Virus record (IMG/VR): IMGVR_UViG_3300024520_000358
Coordinates: 1-29,949 of that record
Length of the DNA: 29,949 nt
Source: a virus
Reading direction: 5' to 3' (one strand)
Shown: in pieces, positions 9,454 to 17,821 of the stretch
How positions within the stretch are numbered: the first letter of the stretch is position 1
How the letters are laid out: each line of letters opens with the position of its first letter
Translations under genes and position numbers: made by a program
Notes under the pieces: generated by a model
What the model saw: only the letters and a program-made list of their open reading frames with translations
What the model was told of the DNA's origin: nothing
Databases searched by the model: none

Positions 9454-9816
9454 TCAGGCTGTGATTTGGTTTACATAACCATGAATGATGATGTCGTTCG
9501 TTACCGCAGCCCAAGCTCTGACTACCAATGGAGTCCCATTTCCCTTGATAAGTAACCCAGGAGCAACAAGCATTAAACCTGACTCAGCAGTAACGGTCAC
9601 TTCGATGAGGTCATTGGAGACTGTAACTCCACCCCATTCCAAAGTTAATTTGACATCGGCAGCGTCACTGTTTACCGCATACAGCCAAATCTCATCCAAC
9701 GTGGTCGCCGTAGCGCTCCCCGTATGAATCAAAGTGCCTGCCGTAGCAGTAGCAGCTACCAGAATACCTCGCCCGTCGGTACTTCCCGACAGAATTGTTT
9801 TCGTATATGTCGCCAT
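9454..9816 (-). CDS. Small beta-structured tail protein (120 aa)
   Basis: The 120-aa protein is Thr/Ala/Val/Ile-rich, with 'ATATAGTLIHTGSATATTLD', 'LYAVNSDAADVKLTLEWGGV' and a C-terminal 'DIIIHGYVNQI'. This layout (hydrophobic strands split by short polar turns, a LEWGG core and a HGYVN end) is typical of a small protein family that recurs in tail regions of environmental podo- and siphoviruses. No catalytic residues. It lies between two fibre-like genes with gaps of about 10 nt, so the group is one operon. A fibre accessory or decoration role is inferred. Confidence 0.65.
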   Translation of the reverse strand: MATYTKTILSGSTDGRGILVAATATAGTLIHTGSATATTLDEIWLYAVNSDAADVKLTLEWGGVTVSNDLIEVTVTAESGLMLVAPGLLIKGNGTPLVVRAWAAVTNDIIIHGYVNQITA

Positions 9817-9825
9817 ATCTGTCCC

Positions 9826-10341
9826 TTAGCTAAAGACTTGATTAGAAATAATGTTATCCGACGTACCATTCACGGAAGCGGGTATATCAGTAATAAGAGC
9901 AACTGTCCCAGTTGCGTCAGGCAAAGTCAGCACCCGATCCGCAGAAGGATCAGTAACCGTAATAGTTGTTTCGTACGCATTACCTGTCGAAACACCCGTT
10001 AAAAGTATTGGGCTAGCACCCTGAAACGTAACAGCACCAGTAAAAGTACCGCCAGCGAGCGGCATCTTCGTCGCATCCGCAGGAGCAGCAGACCACACCA
10101 AACCCGTACCAGTAGTCGAATCAGCAGTCAACACATAAGTATTACTACCAACAGCCAACCTAGTAACAGTATCCGCCGCAGAAGCAACAATAATATCGCC
10201 CTTAGCGTCCACAATGTCTATCTGAACAACACCAGGAGTAGTATTCACAAACGTTTCAATGTCCGCAAAGTTCTGGTTCATATCAGCAGCCACAATGGTT
10301 GTGCCCGCATTAAAATCGTTTAGAGGTCCAAGAGTCGCCAT
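9826..10341 (-). CDS. Tail fibre-type protein with repeat motifs (171 aa)
   Basis: The 171-aa protein contains the fibre motifs 'DAKGDIIVASAADTVTRLAV', 'VLTADSTTGTGLVWS' and 'PLAGGTFTGAVTFQG', followed by 'DRVLTLPDATGTVAL'. These short repeats are well known in shafts of phage tail fibres and form trimeric beta structure. The N-terminus 'MATLGPLNDFNAGTTIVAAD' may attach to the tail. The protein is short for a full receptor-binding fibre, so it may be one part of a fibre built from several small subunits. It abuts the nozzle-like gene with no gap. Confidence 0.75.
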   Translation of the reverse strand: MATLGPLNDFNAGTTIVAADMNQNFADIETFVNTTPGVVQIDIVDAKGDIIVASAADTVTRLAVGSNTYVLTADSTTGTGLVWSAAPADATKMPLAGGTFTGAVTFQGASPILLTGVSTGNAYETTITVTDPSADRVLTLPDATGTVALITDIPASVNGTSDNIISNQVFS

Positions 10342-11913
10342 TTAACGCAGTCTCCTTGGCGTATACGTGAACGCCAACGCATTTATTTCCCAATGGAAAT
10401 TATTAGTAGGACCGCTGACCTTCATACTTACACTCCGTCCTGTCCCAAGTGTAGGCAAGTTTTTGACATCAGCGGTAAGATCACGACCAATAGCATCCCA
10501 CTTAGCAACATAAGTACCTGACGCTTCATCCCATTTAGCTGTATCCCAACGAGAAGCAGACGTTTTACCTGTCACACTCACACTAAAACTAGATGTTTGC
10601 GTAGATTTGTCGTAGTCCTTAAAAATACTTACAGGCAACGTAATTGTTTCCTCAGCGGAAACAACAGCCCTGGGCCGACCCCAACGTTTCTTAACGATGG
10701 GGTCTTTCCCCGTTACCCAACGAGTAATGAAATAAGAAGAAATGTGGGTTTCCGTGCTACCCGTGTATCGATCGGCGTCACGTTTCTGTTCGTCCTCAAC
10801 ATCGATAACTGAACCCGTGTTTGCTACGCAACCCGCAAAAACTGTAGGCGTCTGATTTGGGGGACGATATGCGAATAAAGGTCCAGCATCTATATCGGTG
10901 GCAGCCCAAGCGCCACCCTCACCGAGAGTCGGATCATAAACAAAAGTGCGGCGAGTTGTGGCAGCGGCATCCGTCCAGTCAACCGAAACATAAAGTTTGT
11001 TGTTTCCCCACGCCAGTTGCGGTTCACTACTAAAAGTTATTCGTCCGTCGTCTATGGCGGGTTGTAGTTTGCTGAACAGCCACGTAAAGTTTTGGCCGTC
11101 GTACACAAAAATGCCTTCTTGTGCATGCCAAAAAAATGTGCCAAACGTCGTATTTACAGGCGATGACAACGCAACCGATCCCATGTCGTTCGTTAATGTC
11201 ACTACTTGAAACGAATCGGAATCAAATCCGAAGATCGCATACACGCTGTTGGTCTTAAAAACTAGAAGGCGATCACCGTCGGCGACTATTGCTGTGATGT
11301 AGTCGCCGTGTTCTCCGAGGTCGATGTCAACGTAGTCTGCTGCGGCCCAGGTTTCTGGGTCGTTGACTGCTGACCATCTAACTCGGGACTGGTGTCCTGT
11401 TCCTGATTCATAGGTGTTTGCCACCCATGCGAAGTTGTTCCAGAAAGCCACATATTGGGCTTGCGGCATATTCCCGCTTGCCCCAAACGTGGTTCCGAGA
11501 TCCGCAGCCGTTGTCCCATTCCAACGGAATGACGGCTGGTCATAACTAACGCCATAAGCCACATTGTTCATTGTGATCCCGTAAACACGAGATCCGTCCG
11601 TCCTTGCTGTGATACCTGCGAGATCTGTAAAGTCACCCACCGCAGAGCGAGCAACTTTGGTTCCGTAGTTGACCATTAACTGGCTAGTGCCAGAATCGGT
11701 ATGGAATCCCCACATGCCTTTAATGTCGTCACTCAGGGCTGTGTTGTTTCGACGGTCAACGCCGTCACGCATACGAATACCACCACGAGGGTCAACGGTG
11801 ACGTTGAGCATGTCGGGTGATTCGTTGTCTGCGAGGTTGAACTGGTCGCTTCTCAGATTCAATCCACCTGAGAATGATTCCAGTACTTCAAGAGAGAAAC
11901 CTTGACGAGCCAT
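10342..11913 (-). CDS. Podovirus-type tail nozzle / stabilisation protein (523 aa)
   Basis: The 523-aa protein opens with 'SFSGGLNLRSDQFNLADNES' and then 'PDMLNVTVDPRGGIRMRDGV', the characteristic start of podoviral tail-tip (nozzle, T7 gp12-like or P22 gp10-like) proteins. The body shows repeated beta-propeller-like segments such as 'DYITAIVADGDRLLVFKTNS' and 'LAWGNNKLYVSVDW'. It lies immediately after the adaptor gene and before fibre genes, as expected for a protein extending the short tail below the portal-adaptor ring. The family call rests on the N-terminal signature and gene order; it was not tested by a search. Confidence 0.75.
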   Translation of the reverse strand: MARQGFSLEVLESFSGGLNLRSDQFNLADNESPDMLNVTVDPRGGIRMRDGVDRRNNTALSDDIKGMWGFHTDSGTSQLMVNYGTKVARSAVGDFTDLAGITARTDGSRVYGITMNNVAYGVSYDQPSFRWNGTTAADLGTTFGASGNMPQAQYVAFWNNFAWVANTYESGTGHQSRVRWSAVNDPETWAAADYVDIDLGEHGDYITAIVADGDRLLVFKTNSVYAIFGFDSDSFQVVTLTNDMGSVALSSPVNTTFGTFFWHAQEGIFVYDGQNFTWLFSKLQPAIDDGRITFSSEPQLAWGNNKLYVSVDWTDAAATTRRTFVYDPTLGEGGAWAATDIDAGPLFAYRPPNQTPTVFAGCVANTGSVIDVEDEQKRDADRYTGSTETHISSYFITRWVTGKDPIVKKRWGRPRAVVSAEETITLPVSIFKDYDKSTQTSSFSVSVTGKTSASRWDTAKWDEASGTYVAKWDAIGRDLTADVKNLPTLGTGRSVSMKVSGPTNNFHWEINALAFTYTPRRLR

Positions 11914-11919
11914 CAGGGC

Positions 11920-12642
11920 TTACCAGATCACTCCGCCAGTATTGGCGAACCTCAGCCTTCCAAGACCCGAAGCGAAACGACTTGATCTTCGACTGTTCGC
12001 AACCATTGGTTGCGGGGCAGGAGTGTCAGCGTAACGTCGGGCAAGGTTATCGAGTTGGGATTGGAACAACGCCATGTACTGGTTGCCCATTGTGGGGTCT
12101 TCCTGCTGGAAATATGCTGCACTAGTAGCGTAAGTAGCAAGAACCGCATGGAACGGATCGGGAAGATCAGGTTCGGTGCCACTTGCGGTACCTAAACCAA
12201 ATGGTGTTGCATTGCGGATAGCTCGAACATATAAAGTAGCGGTGCTGTCAGGAACGGGGTAAAGGCGAACTGTGTCGTTCCAGAAACTCCACTCCCACGG
12301 GTTACCCGACGGTAACGAGTTCAAAGGGTAATCAAAATCTGCGCTATCGGAACCAATGTATTCCAAAACATGGTCATCGTTACGAATAGCGATCATGTCA
12401 CGCAAACCCTGAGTTACAGCGTCAGGAGCAGCCGCAATAGTGGTAAGCGTATAATCCTTCGTTGTATCCGCAGTATTAAACGTCGTGCGCACCTCATAGA
12501 AAGGCCAACGTTTCTCGCTGTAAACAATGAGATCAAAACCTTGACCGATCATTGTGTCTAGCGTTGTGTCATCAATATCAGTTGAGTCAATATCTACCAC
12601 ACTACGAACCTGTGTTCGCATTTGTGCCAGCGTTAAAGCCAT
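11920..12642 (-). CDS. Head-tail adaptor (T7 gp11 / P22 gp4-type) (240 aa)
   Basis: The start is taken as ATG at 12642 because TGATG joins it to the preceding gene; an upstream start would overlap that gene by 36 nt. The sequence begins 'MALTLAQMRTQVRSVVDIDS' followed by 'TDIDDTTLDTMIGQGFDLIV', a helical N-terminus typical of the phage adaptor family. 'YSEKRWPFYEVRTTF' and later 'VRLYPVPDSTATLYVRAIRN' also match that family's beta hairpins. The adaptor binds the portal ring and carries the nozzle, which is the next gene. The family is recognised by pattern and order. Confidence 0.75.
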   Translation of the reverse strand: MALTLAQMRTQVRSVVDIDSTDIDDTTLDTMIGQGFDLIVYSEKRWPFYEVRTTFNTADTTKDYTLTTIAAAPDAVTQGLRDMIAIRNDDHVLEYIGSDSADFDYPLNSLPSGNPWEWSFWNDTVRLYPVPDSTATLYVRAIRNATPFGLGTASGTEPDLPDPFHAVLATYATSAAYFQQEDPTMGNQYMALFQSQLDNLARRYADTPAPQPMVANSRRSSRFASGLGRLRFANTGGVIW

Positions 12643-12908
12643 CAGTCTGCCGCCTTCTGGCGGGTATGACCAATGCAAATATCCGACCCGCCGACTGGCC
12701 GTGCTTTACACGGATTGCCTGCACGGGTCGTTGCGGAACAAAAATGCTGTGCTGTGACAGTTGAAAGCACTTCGTCTACATACGCAGTTACCCCAGGAAC
12801 AGGGCGAGCATCGCGTGATTCGCCAGGTGCGTAGTGGCCTGGACGACTGCCAGTTGAACCAGCAATGCGAGCATCTGGTCTGTAGGTGAGTGCTGTTTCT
12901 CGCTGCAT
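12642..12908 (-). CDS. Small zinc-binding-type protein (88 aa)
   Basis: ATG at 12908 is chosen because GGAG lies 6 nt upstream; a longer reading from 12968 would include the hairpin. The C-terminal third has 'HFCSATTRAGNPCKARPVGG' and then 'DICIGH', a Cx7-8C...CxxH arrangement recognisable from small phage and bacterial proteins of the 'CxATTxxGxPCKA' type, which probably coordinate one zinc ion. The N-terminal half is Arg/Pro/Gly-rich and likely disordered. It sits between capsid and adaptor genes; whether it is a virion component or regulatory is unknown. Confidence 0.7.
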   Translation of the reverse strand: MQRETALTYRPDARIAGSTGSRPGHYAPGESRDARPVPGVTAYVDEVLSTVTAQHFCSATTRAGNPCKARPVGGSDICIGHTRQKAAD

Positions 12909-12931
12909 TTTTGCTCCACTAAACCGAATTG

Positions 12932-12963
12932 TGGTGTGGGGGTGCCGAAGCACCCCCCCACCA
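12932..12963 (-). terminator. Very stable UUCG-loop hairpin after the major capsid gene
   Basis: On the minus strand the RNA reads GGGGGTGC, loop TTCG, GCACCCCC, with five further outer pairs (TGGTG/CACCA) beyond a one-base mismatch. It lies 16 nt after the capsid stop codon and before the SD of the next gene. There is no U-run, so it may be a partial terminator, an RNA-stability element or a processing site that keeps capsid mRNA abundant relative to the tail genes. Confidence 0.6.
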
Positions 12964-12978
12964 AACACCTAATCGAAA

Positions 12979-13920
12979 TTAGGCGATGTTAAATAAACGT
13001 CCTTGCCTTGAGCGGTTGCTGCAAGTCAAGTTTCCGTAACACAAGATCTGCGCAAAGCGAGCATCTTGGTTTGTGGGACGCACAAACGGAGTTGGTTGGA
13101 ACCAGGTTTCCGTATGTCCTACAAGCCTGATGTACTTCGTGTTAAGGAAGTACATAGCATTTGCTTCACAAGCATCATCAAATGTTACAGGAGCGCCTTT
13201 GAAAAGAAGATTCTGGAAACCAGCATCAGCAACCTCGGCACTTGTGTACCGAAGGTTTGTCTGAAGCAGAGCTTCATAATCTTCATAACGCTCTTGATCA
13301 GTAAATATGATCGTCGGCTGATCGTTACCAACCGAAACGGTGTTGTACACAGACGACATCGCTGCCAATGACAAGGCTGCCGCACCGTGGTTAGTCATGG
13401 TTGGAACCCACCATGAGTTACCAGCACCAGTTGGGTCAATACCACCCAAAATGCTACCGCCAGCAACGATACCTTGGATACCCATCCAGTCGTCGCCACC
13501 GTTACCTGTGCCATCACCCCAGAACATGGTGTTCATGTTGTCGATGATGGTTTGTTCGGCTTGCATAATCTTGCCCTCAAGGAGGTCAATGATTGCTGCT
13601 TCGCCGTTGTTTTTGCCTTCTTCAATACCAGTAATGGTTACTGTTGCTGCGTACTGTTTCCAGTCGTACTCTGCGGCACTAATGCCATCTTGAGCAGTAA
13701 TTGGAATTGTGTCAGCGCCAGCGTATGAAGCGGCAGTTGAGTTAGACCCATAGATGATTGGAACGATGATCTTTGCACCGCCGCCTACACGCCTAATGGT
13801 CTGGCCATTGGTAAGCGCATAAAACAGAGGACGGGCACCGAAAACGTTGTCAGCCAACTTAGGGACGTAATTATAGAGAGTGGTTGACAGAATTTGGTCG
13901 AAATTTGCGTTACCAGCCAC
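12979..13920 (-). CDS. Major capsid protein (HK97-fold type, 313 aa)
   Basis: The 313-aa protein matches a known phage major capsid family: 'STTLYNYVPKLADNVFGARP', 'GAKIIVPIIYGSN', 'AEYDWKQYAATVTITGIEEG', 'FWGDGTGNGGDDWMGIQGIV' and a C-terminal 'LCYGNLTCSNRSRQGRLFNI'. These strings correspond to the N-arm, the long strand/helix region and the A-domain. It follows the scaffold gene by 17 nt, as usual. No N-terminal scaffolding domain is fused, since scaffold is separate. The downstream hairpin may raise its expression over the following genes. Confidence 0.92.
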   Translation of the reverse strand: MAGNANFDQILSTTLYNYVPKLADNVFGARPLFYALTNGQTIRRVGGGAKIIVPIIYGSNSTAASYAGADTIPITAQDGISAAEYDWKQYAATVTITGIEEGKNNGEAAIIDLLEGKIMQAEQTIIDNMNTMFWGDGTGNGGDDWMGIQGIVAGGSILGGIDPTGAGNSWWVPTMTNHGAAALSLAAMSSVYNTVSVGNDQPTIIFTDQERYEDYEALLQTNLRYTSAEVADAGFQNLLFKGAPVTFDDACEANAMYFLNTKYIRLVGHTETWFQPTPFVRPTNQDARFAQILCYGNLTCSNRSRQGRLFNIA

Positions 13921-13937
13921 GTCTACTCCTTAGTTAG

Positions 13938-14636
13938 TTATTCGGATAATTGTTTTGTTGCAAGCTCGTAAGCATCCCGAATTGAATCAACTGCGGTACC
14001 AAAATCACGACTGATAGAGCCTTCCGCTGAACCCGAACCATCCTCAATAACTGAGGCTGCACGCTTCTCATCCACAATGTCAGAGTTCTTGGCTTTGCTT
14101 TGCAAATCCGCATAAGTCATATGCGCATAAGCGGCATCCAAGTTCCCAATGTTGTGTTTCAAAGCGTGAGAGTACAACGCATTCTCGTCAATATCAGACT
14201 GATATTTGTCTCGCAGACCATTCATTTCTTTCTGCAAATTTTGCTGTCTGTTTAAGCGACCTTGTTCTTCAATGGCTGATTCAAGTCGTCTAAGCCTGGT
14301 TTCTTCTGGGTCCAGTTCTTCCATCTCTTCTTGAGGGACGGCAGCTTGGTTGCCCATTCTGATCCCAAACGCATCAGCTAAAGCCGATACGGCACTTTCG
14401 GGGTCAGACTCCAATGCTTGGACGATTGCCTCACCTTGAGCCAATCTTTCGCGTTCAGTTGCCAACTCTTGCGTCTTACGGGTGTAATCCGCTTGGCGTT
14501 GGTAGCCATTAATAAGTTCCGTTTGTGACACATCCATTTGCTCACCGTCAACGGTGACCGTATGGGTAGGGCCATTCACTTCACTTGAAGCACTCGGGTT
14601 GCTGGTATCCAGTCCCAAAGCTGTATTCTCATCCAT
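13938..14636 (-). CDS. Capsid scaffolding protein (232 aa)
   Basis: The 232-aa acidic protein is highly helical, with 'HTVTVDGEQMDVSQTELING' followed by 'YQRQADYTRKTQELATERER', the recognisable N-terminal signature of phage scaffold proteins. A long central coiled coil and a disordered acidic segment 'EDGSGSAEGS' follow, and the C-terminal helix 'SIRDAYELATKQLSE' is likely the capsid-binding end. It lies between portal and capsid genes. The product should be an internal scaffold that exits or is degraded during maturation. SD-like AAAGGA precedes the ATG. Confidence 0.88.
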   Translation of the reverse strand: MDENTALGLDTSNPSASSEVNGPTHTVTVDGEQMDVSQTELINGYQRQADYTRKTQELATERERLAQGEAIVQALESDPESAVSALADAFGIRMGNQAAVPQEEMEELDPEETRLRRLESAIEEQGRLNRQQNLQKEMNGLRDKYQSDIDENALYSHALKHNIGNLDAAYAHMTYADLQSKAKNSDIVDEKRAASVIEDGSGSAEGSISRDFGTAVDSIRDAYELATKQLSE

Positions 14637-14682
14637 CAGGAATCCTTTCGGGTGTTCCTATATGACACATCGAAGTGTCCCA

Positions 14683-16575
14683 TTACTGCATGTTGGGCAA
14701 CTCTACACCCATTTGGTTTTCGAGTTGCTTGACTAGCTCGGGTGGTACTCCGCCTGTGCCTTCAAAGACCTGTTCGGGAATTGGTCCTGGCCCCATGCCG
14801 CCTTGCGACATTGGGGGTGGACCCATTTGTTCCCCGCCACCAGCACCCATATCGGGGGCCATTGGCTGTTGCTGAATCATGTAACGGTCAGGATCATTAA
14901 TCCCAAACCCATAAGACAACACATGTTTAGCTATTTCCGCAGGATCAACAACAGTGCCGATCAGCGGAGCCATAGCGTTCAGTAAAGAAATTGCTTGCTG
15001 ACGGCGAGCCGTTTCGTTAAACGGTTGCGTAGAACCGCCTTCTACAGCGAAATCAAATTCTCCAATAATGTCATCACGGGTGTAAGCGACAAAATACTTT
15101 TGGTCATCTTTGCCTGTGATTCGCACCATTTGGGCATCAGTCATGTACTGCATCATCAGTTGCATAACCATGCGTGCTACTTCTGAAATAGAAATTTCTA
15201 CTGTCGCAAGTTTGTCGGCTGCACGAGCATTGCCCGCATCGACAATGATGCTGGCTTCCGTCGCCGTGCGCCGTGTCTCGGGCATCTGTCCACGGGCATA
15301 CTCTGATACGCCGCTTACAGTGTTGATGTCTCCCTCAATAACATTGGAATGGTTATACATTTCAGGAGCTAAAGGAACTTGCGGTAACGGTTGCACCACT
15401 CCAGCAAGATCACGGTTCTCGTCAATGACGGGAACGAAACGTCCGTCATCGTCGGACTCTAACGCTTCACGGCCTTCAGGCCCAAAAGAACGCTCGTGAT
15501 ACAGGTACTTTCTGGCGTACCGTTTTCTGTGATTCACCATCTGTGAACGAGTCTTATTTAGTTCCTCTTGCAACGATTCGATTGCTTCAAGATCACCCAT
15601 CGGATAGAACACATCAGGAACGTCGTAGTTTCGGATCATCGCAAATGGGTGACCCATGTGGTACGGCATCGGTTGTGGATCAAGAAGATAATCGTCGCCG
15701 CTACTGGCGCACACCGACAACGTACCGTTTTCTAAATCGTAGTATTCGTAGAGAGTAACTCTCGCTGAAACTTCGTTGTATCGTTCCCGTTCGTCGTCAC
15801 CATCCCAGCGGTAACGAACACCAGCATCACCGACAAGGTTCTGTCGAACCGATCTTTTGTAGCGAGTGTCTTTTTTGACTTCGGCCAGAGGACGCACGAT
15901 GCGTTGACATATCCAACGGGCATCTTCCAAACACGTAGCTTCTGGATCAACCATCATGTCGAACGGCGAAATTCGTTCCACGAACGCTTGATCTTCAACA
16001 ACTTCCATCGTTTTGTGAGGAATACTGTCCATCACATCTTCATCGGATGGAAGATCATTCATCATTTCGGGGTTGTCGTAAGCGAACTGATCTACTTCGT
16101 TTGTGGCCCTGTTGTATTCTTCGGCCATTTCAACAGGAGACAAATCTCTTTCCTGTTCAACGAATCGCCAACCAACTTTCAGCCACCCATGCCCGATGAT
16201 AAGAAAGTCTTTGACAGCACGACGAAACGGTTTCCGATAGTCGTGATGTCGCCACAAATAGTTGATTACTGCTTCAACAAAGACGGCTCGTGATTCGTCA
16301 CCCTCTTGGTTAGCAACAACAGTAATCGTTGGATGATTCACAGCGACACTTGGCCCAATTACATTGACCGTTGAGAAAGCCATGTTCACAGAAATGCGAT
16401 CATTCGTCACATTTCCTTCATACCCACCAACACCGCCGCCAAACGTTTTCCCTCGATAAAGGTCAATCATTCGACGCCACTTAGCGTCGTAGCCTTCTTC
16501 GCTACGCCACCTGTAAGTGTTATCAATTCTCTCTTTAGTTTGAGAGAACCGTTCGGCTTTCGACATTCTTGCCAT
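14683..16575 (-). CDS. Portal protein (630 aa)
   Basis: ATG at 16575 (MARMSKAERF) is preferred over an upstream TTG. The 630-aa protein has portal features: a helical N-terminus, 'DLYRGKTFGGG', 'VNHPTITVVANQ', 'VEAVINYLWRHHDYRKPFRR', 'SPFDMMVDPEATCLEDARWI', 'MANEELNKT'-like clip region near residue 345 ('LQEELNKTRSQMVNHRKRYA') and 'VSGVSEYARGQMPETRRTAT' preceding the helical crown. The C-terminus is Met/Gly/Pro-rich. It forms the dodecameric DNA channel at one capsid vertex and docks the terminase and the adaptor. It is placed between two small genes and the scaffold, as in many phages. Confidence 0.9.
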   Translation of the reverse strand: MARMSKAERFSQTKERIDNTYRWRSEEGYDAKWRRMIDLYRGKTFGGGVGGYEGNVTNDRISVNMAFSTVNVIGPSVAVNHPTITVVANQEGDESRAVFVEAVINYLWRHHDYRKPFRRAVKDFLIIGHGWLKVGWRFVEQERDLSPVEMAEEYNRATNEVDQFAYDNPEMMNDLPSDEDVMDSIPHKTMEVVEDQAFVERISPFDMMVDPEATCLEDARWICQRIVRPLAEVKKDTRYKRSVRQNLVGDAGVRYRWDGDDERERYNEVSARVTLYEYYDLENGTLSVCASSGDDYLLDPQPMPYHMGHPFAMIRNYDVPDVFYPMGDLEAIESLQEELNKTRSQMVNHRKRYARKYLYHERSFGPEGREALESDDDGRFVPVIDENRDLAGVVQPLPQVPLAPEMYNHSNVIEGDINTVSGVSEYARGQMPETRRTATEASIIVDAGNARAADKLATVEISISEVARMVMQLMMQYMTDAQMVRITGKDDQKYFVAYTRDDIIGEFDFAVEGGSTQPFNETARRQQAISLLNAMAPLIGTVVDPAEIAKHVLSYGFGINDPDRYMIQQQPMAPDMGAGGGEQMGPPPMSQGGMGPGPIPEQVFEGTGGVPPELVKQLENQMGVELPNMQ

Positions 16576-16577
16576 AG

Positions 16578-16844
16578 TTACACCCAACGCCTGCCTTGAT
16601 AAACAGGTTCATGCCCACCAGCTTGAGCCTCTGAAATAATTTTTTTCTCTCGTTCCCTCATAGTGAGATCACGATCTTCAGGAGGCAGCATCTTTCGTCT
16701 AGTTTCGCCTCGGGCAATCGTCACCGATTTCAATCGAAGGCGACGCTCATAAAGTTCCCTGAGTTCTCGCAAAGGAACATCTCGCCTAGCAAGAACATAT
16801 TCAGCAAACTCTTCAAAGCTGGCCCCATCATCTAGGACCGCCAT
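16578..16844 (-). CDS. Small basic helical protein upstream of portal (88 aa)
   Basis: The 88-aa charged protein has 'SFEEFAEYVLARRDVPLREL' and 'RELYERRLRLKSVTIARGET', with many Arg and Glu residues, predicted mostly helical. The stop (TAA) lies two bases before the portal ATG. No family is recognised. Genes of this size between terminase and portal are often head-assembly or packaging accessories, but that is only context. Confidence 0.6.
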   Translation of the reverse strand: MAVLDDGASFEEFAEYVLARRDVPLRELRELYERRLRLKSVTIARGETRRKMLPPEDRDLTMREREKKIISEAQAGGHEPVYQGRRWV

Positions 16845-16846
16845 AA

Positions 16847-17113
16847 TCAGGTGCTACGAACAGCACTATCAGGTTGAGGAAGCCCACGACTAGGAGCCAC
16901 TTTGCCAGTGGTTCCATGCTGATTGAGAGGCGTTTCCCGAATTTTCATTCCAGCACCTTTATCACCAGGATGAACTTCGTTCATTGCACCAGTAAATCGG
17001 GGCTTGTTGGGTTGCGCCCCACCTTCAGCGGGGGGACCATTATAAAGTTGTGCATGGTTCAGGGTCATTGTTTCGCCCATCCCTGATGCGTTGTATCTGC
17101 GGTTACTAGCCAT
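16847..17113 (-). CDS. Small Gly/Pro/Asn-rich hypothetical protein (88 aa)
   Basis: ATG at 17113 (MASNRRYNAS) is chosen because GGAG lies 9 nt upstream; a TTG five codons earlier overlaps that SD. The 88-aa protein is low-hydrophobic and probably disordered, with 'LYNGPPAEGGAQPNKPRFTG' and 'QHGTTGKVAPSRGLPQPDSA'. The gap to the preceding nuclease gene is 42 nt, one of the longer gaps in this operon. It holds two copies of TATGTCTAT. The function is unknown. Confidence 0.55.
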   Translation of the reverse strand: MASNRRYNASGMGETMTLNHAQLYNGPPAEGGAQPNKPRFTGAMNEVHPGDKGAGMKIRETPLNQHGTTGKVAPSRGLPQPDSAVRST

Positions 17114-17155
17114 TATCGGCTGCTCCAATCATAGACATAAGTCCTATAGACATAT

Positions 17156-17821
17156 TTAAGCTGTCCCACGAACAGTATTCACACCGATGGTATCGCCTAC
17201 AGGTTCATGCTTGTTGGCTTTCCTCATCCACCAATCAAACGTGTAGGTGTCATCCACCTGTTGAACATACTCGGGAACAAAAGCGTATTTGCGCATTTGG
17301 TTAGCTAAAGCCAACGCCATCACACGGTCATCGTGAGGAGAACCTGACATGCCGCCACGCTCATTACGCACATAGGTACGCAACTCTGCCAACGTATGTT
17401 GGCATCTCAAAACGATTTCATCATTACGCAACGCCATTGACAGATCGTCAATCATCAACGGCTTAGAAGTCCTCGTCGTTTTCCACCCAAACTCTTGTGA
17501 CATGCGATCCGTTTGACTATTCAACGACCGACGCCGAAACATGTTCGGATACCCCAACTGACGTAACTGAGTGATAGTAGTCAACCCGTGGTTATTTGAC
17601 TCCACACAACACAAAGCATTCCCGTACCAAATTCCAATGTTATAAACCTCGTAAGCAAGCTCATCAGGTGGGATATGGCCATGCCATACGGCCACCTGTT
17701 TCCCTTCCTTCGCATCCAAAACCTGGATACACGAATAATCGCCATGACCCAACCCCTCAGCCGTGTCCACGCCAAGGACGTATCCGTTCCACCGCTCTGG
17801 TTCCTGCCACAACGTCAACAC
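17156..17821 (-). CDS. terL: Large terminase, nuclease half (221 aa, separate ORF)
   Basis: This is the RNase H-like nuclease domain of a large terminase: 'YVLGVDTAEGLGHGDYS' (metal-binding D19), 'CCVESNNHG' (E74) and 'SPHDDRVMALALANQ' (D164/D165) supply the acidic triad. The GTG start at 17821 overlaps the TGA of the ATPase ORF, and GGAG lies 5 nt upstream of it, so independent translation by coupling is plausible. The frame is -1 relative to the ATPase half. The break falls precisely in the linker between the two domains, so each half is complete. It may be a natural two-subunit terminase, a frameshifted fusion or an assembly error. Confidence 0.85.
   Translation of the reverse strand: MLTLWQEPERWNGYVLGVDTAEGLGHGDYSCIQVLDAKEGKQVAVWHGHIPPDELAYEVYNIGIWYGNALCCVESNNHGLTTITQLRQLGYPNMFRRRSLNSQTDRMSQEFGWKTTRTSKPLMIDDLSMALRNDEIVLRCQHTLAELRTYVRNERGGMSGSPHDDRVMALALANQMRKYAFVPEYVQQVDDTYTFDWWMRKANKHEPVGDTIGVNTVRGTA

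Noticed and set aside
17129-17155. A promoter upstream of the 88-aa gene on the minus strand (TATGTCTAT repeat)
   Set aside because: The AT-rich repeat is visible but no -35/-10 pair with proper spacing could be defended.
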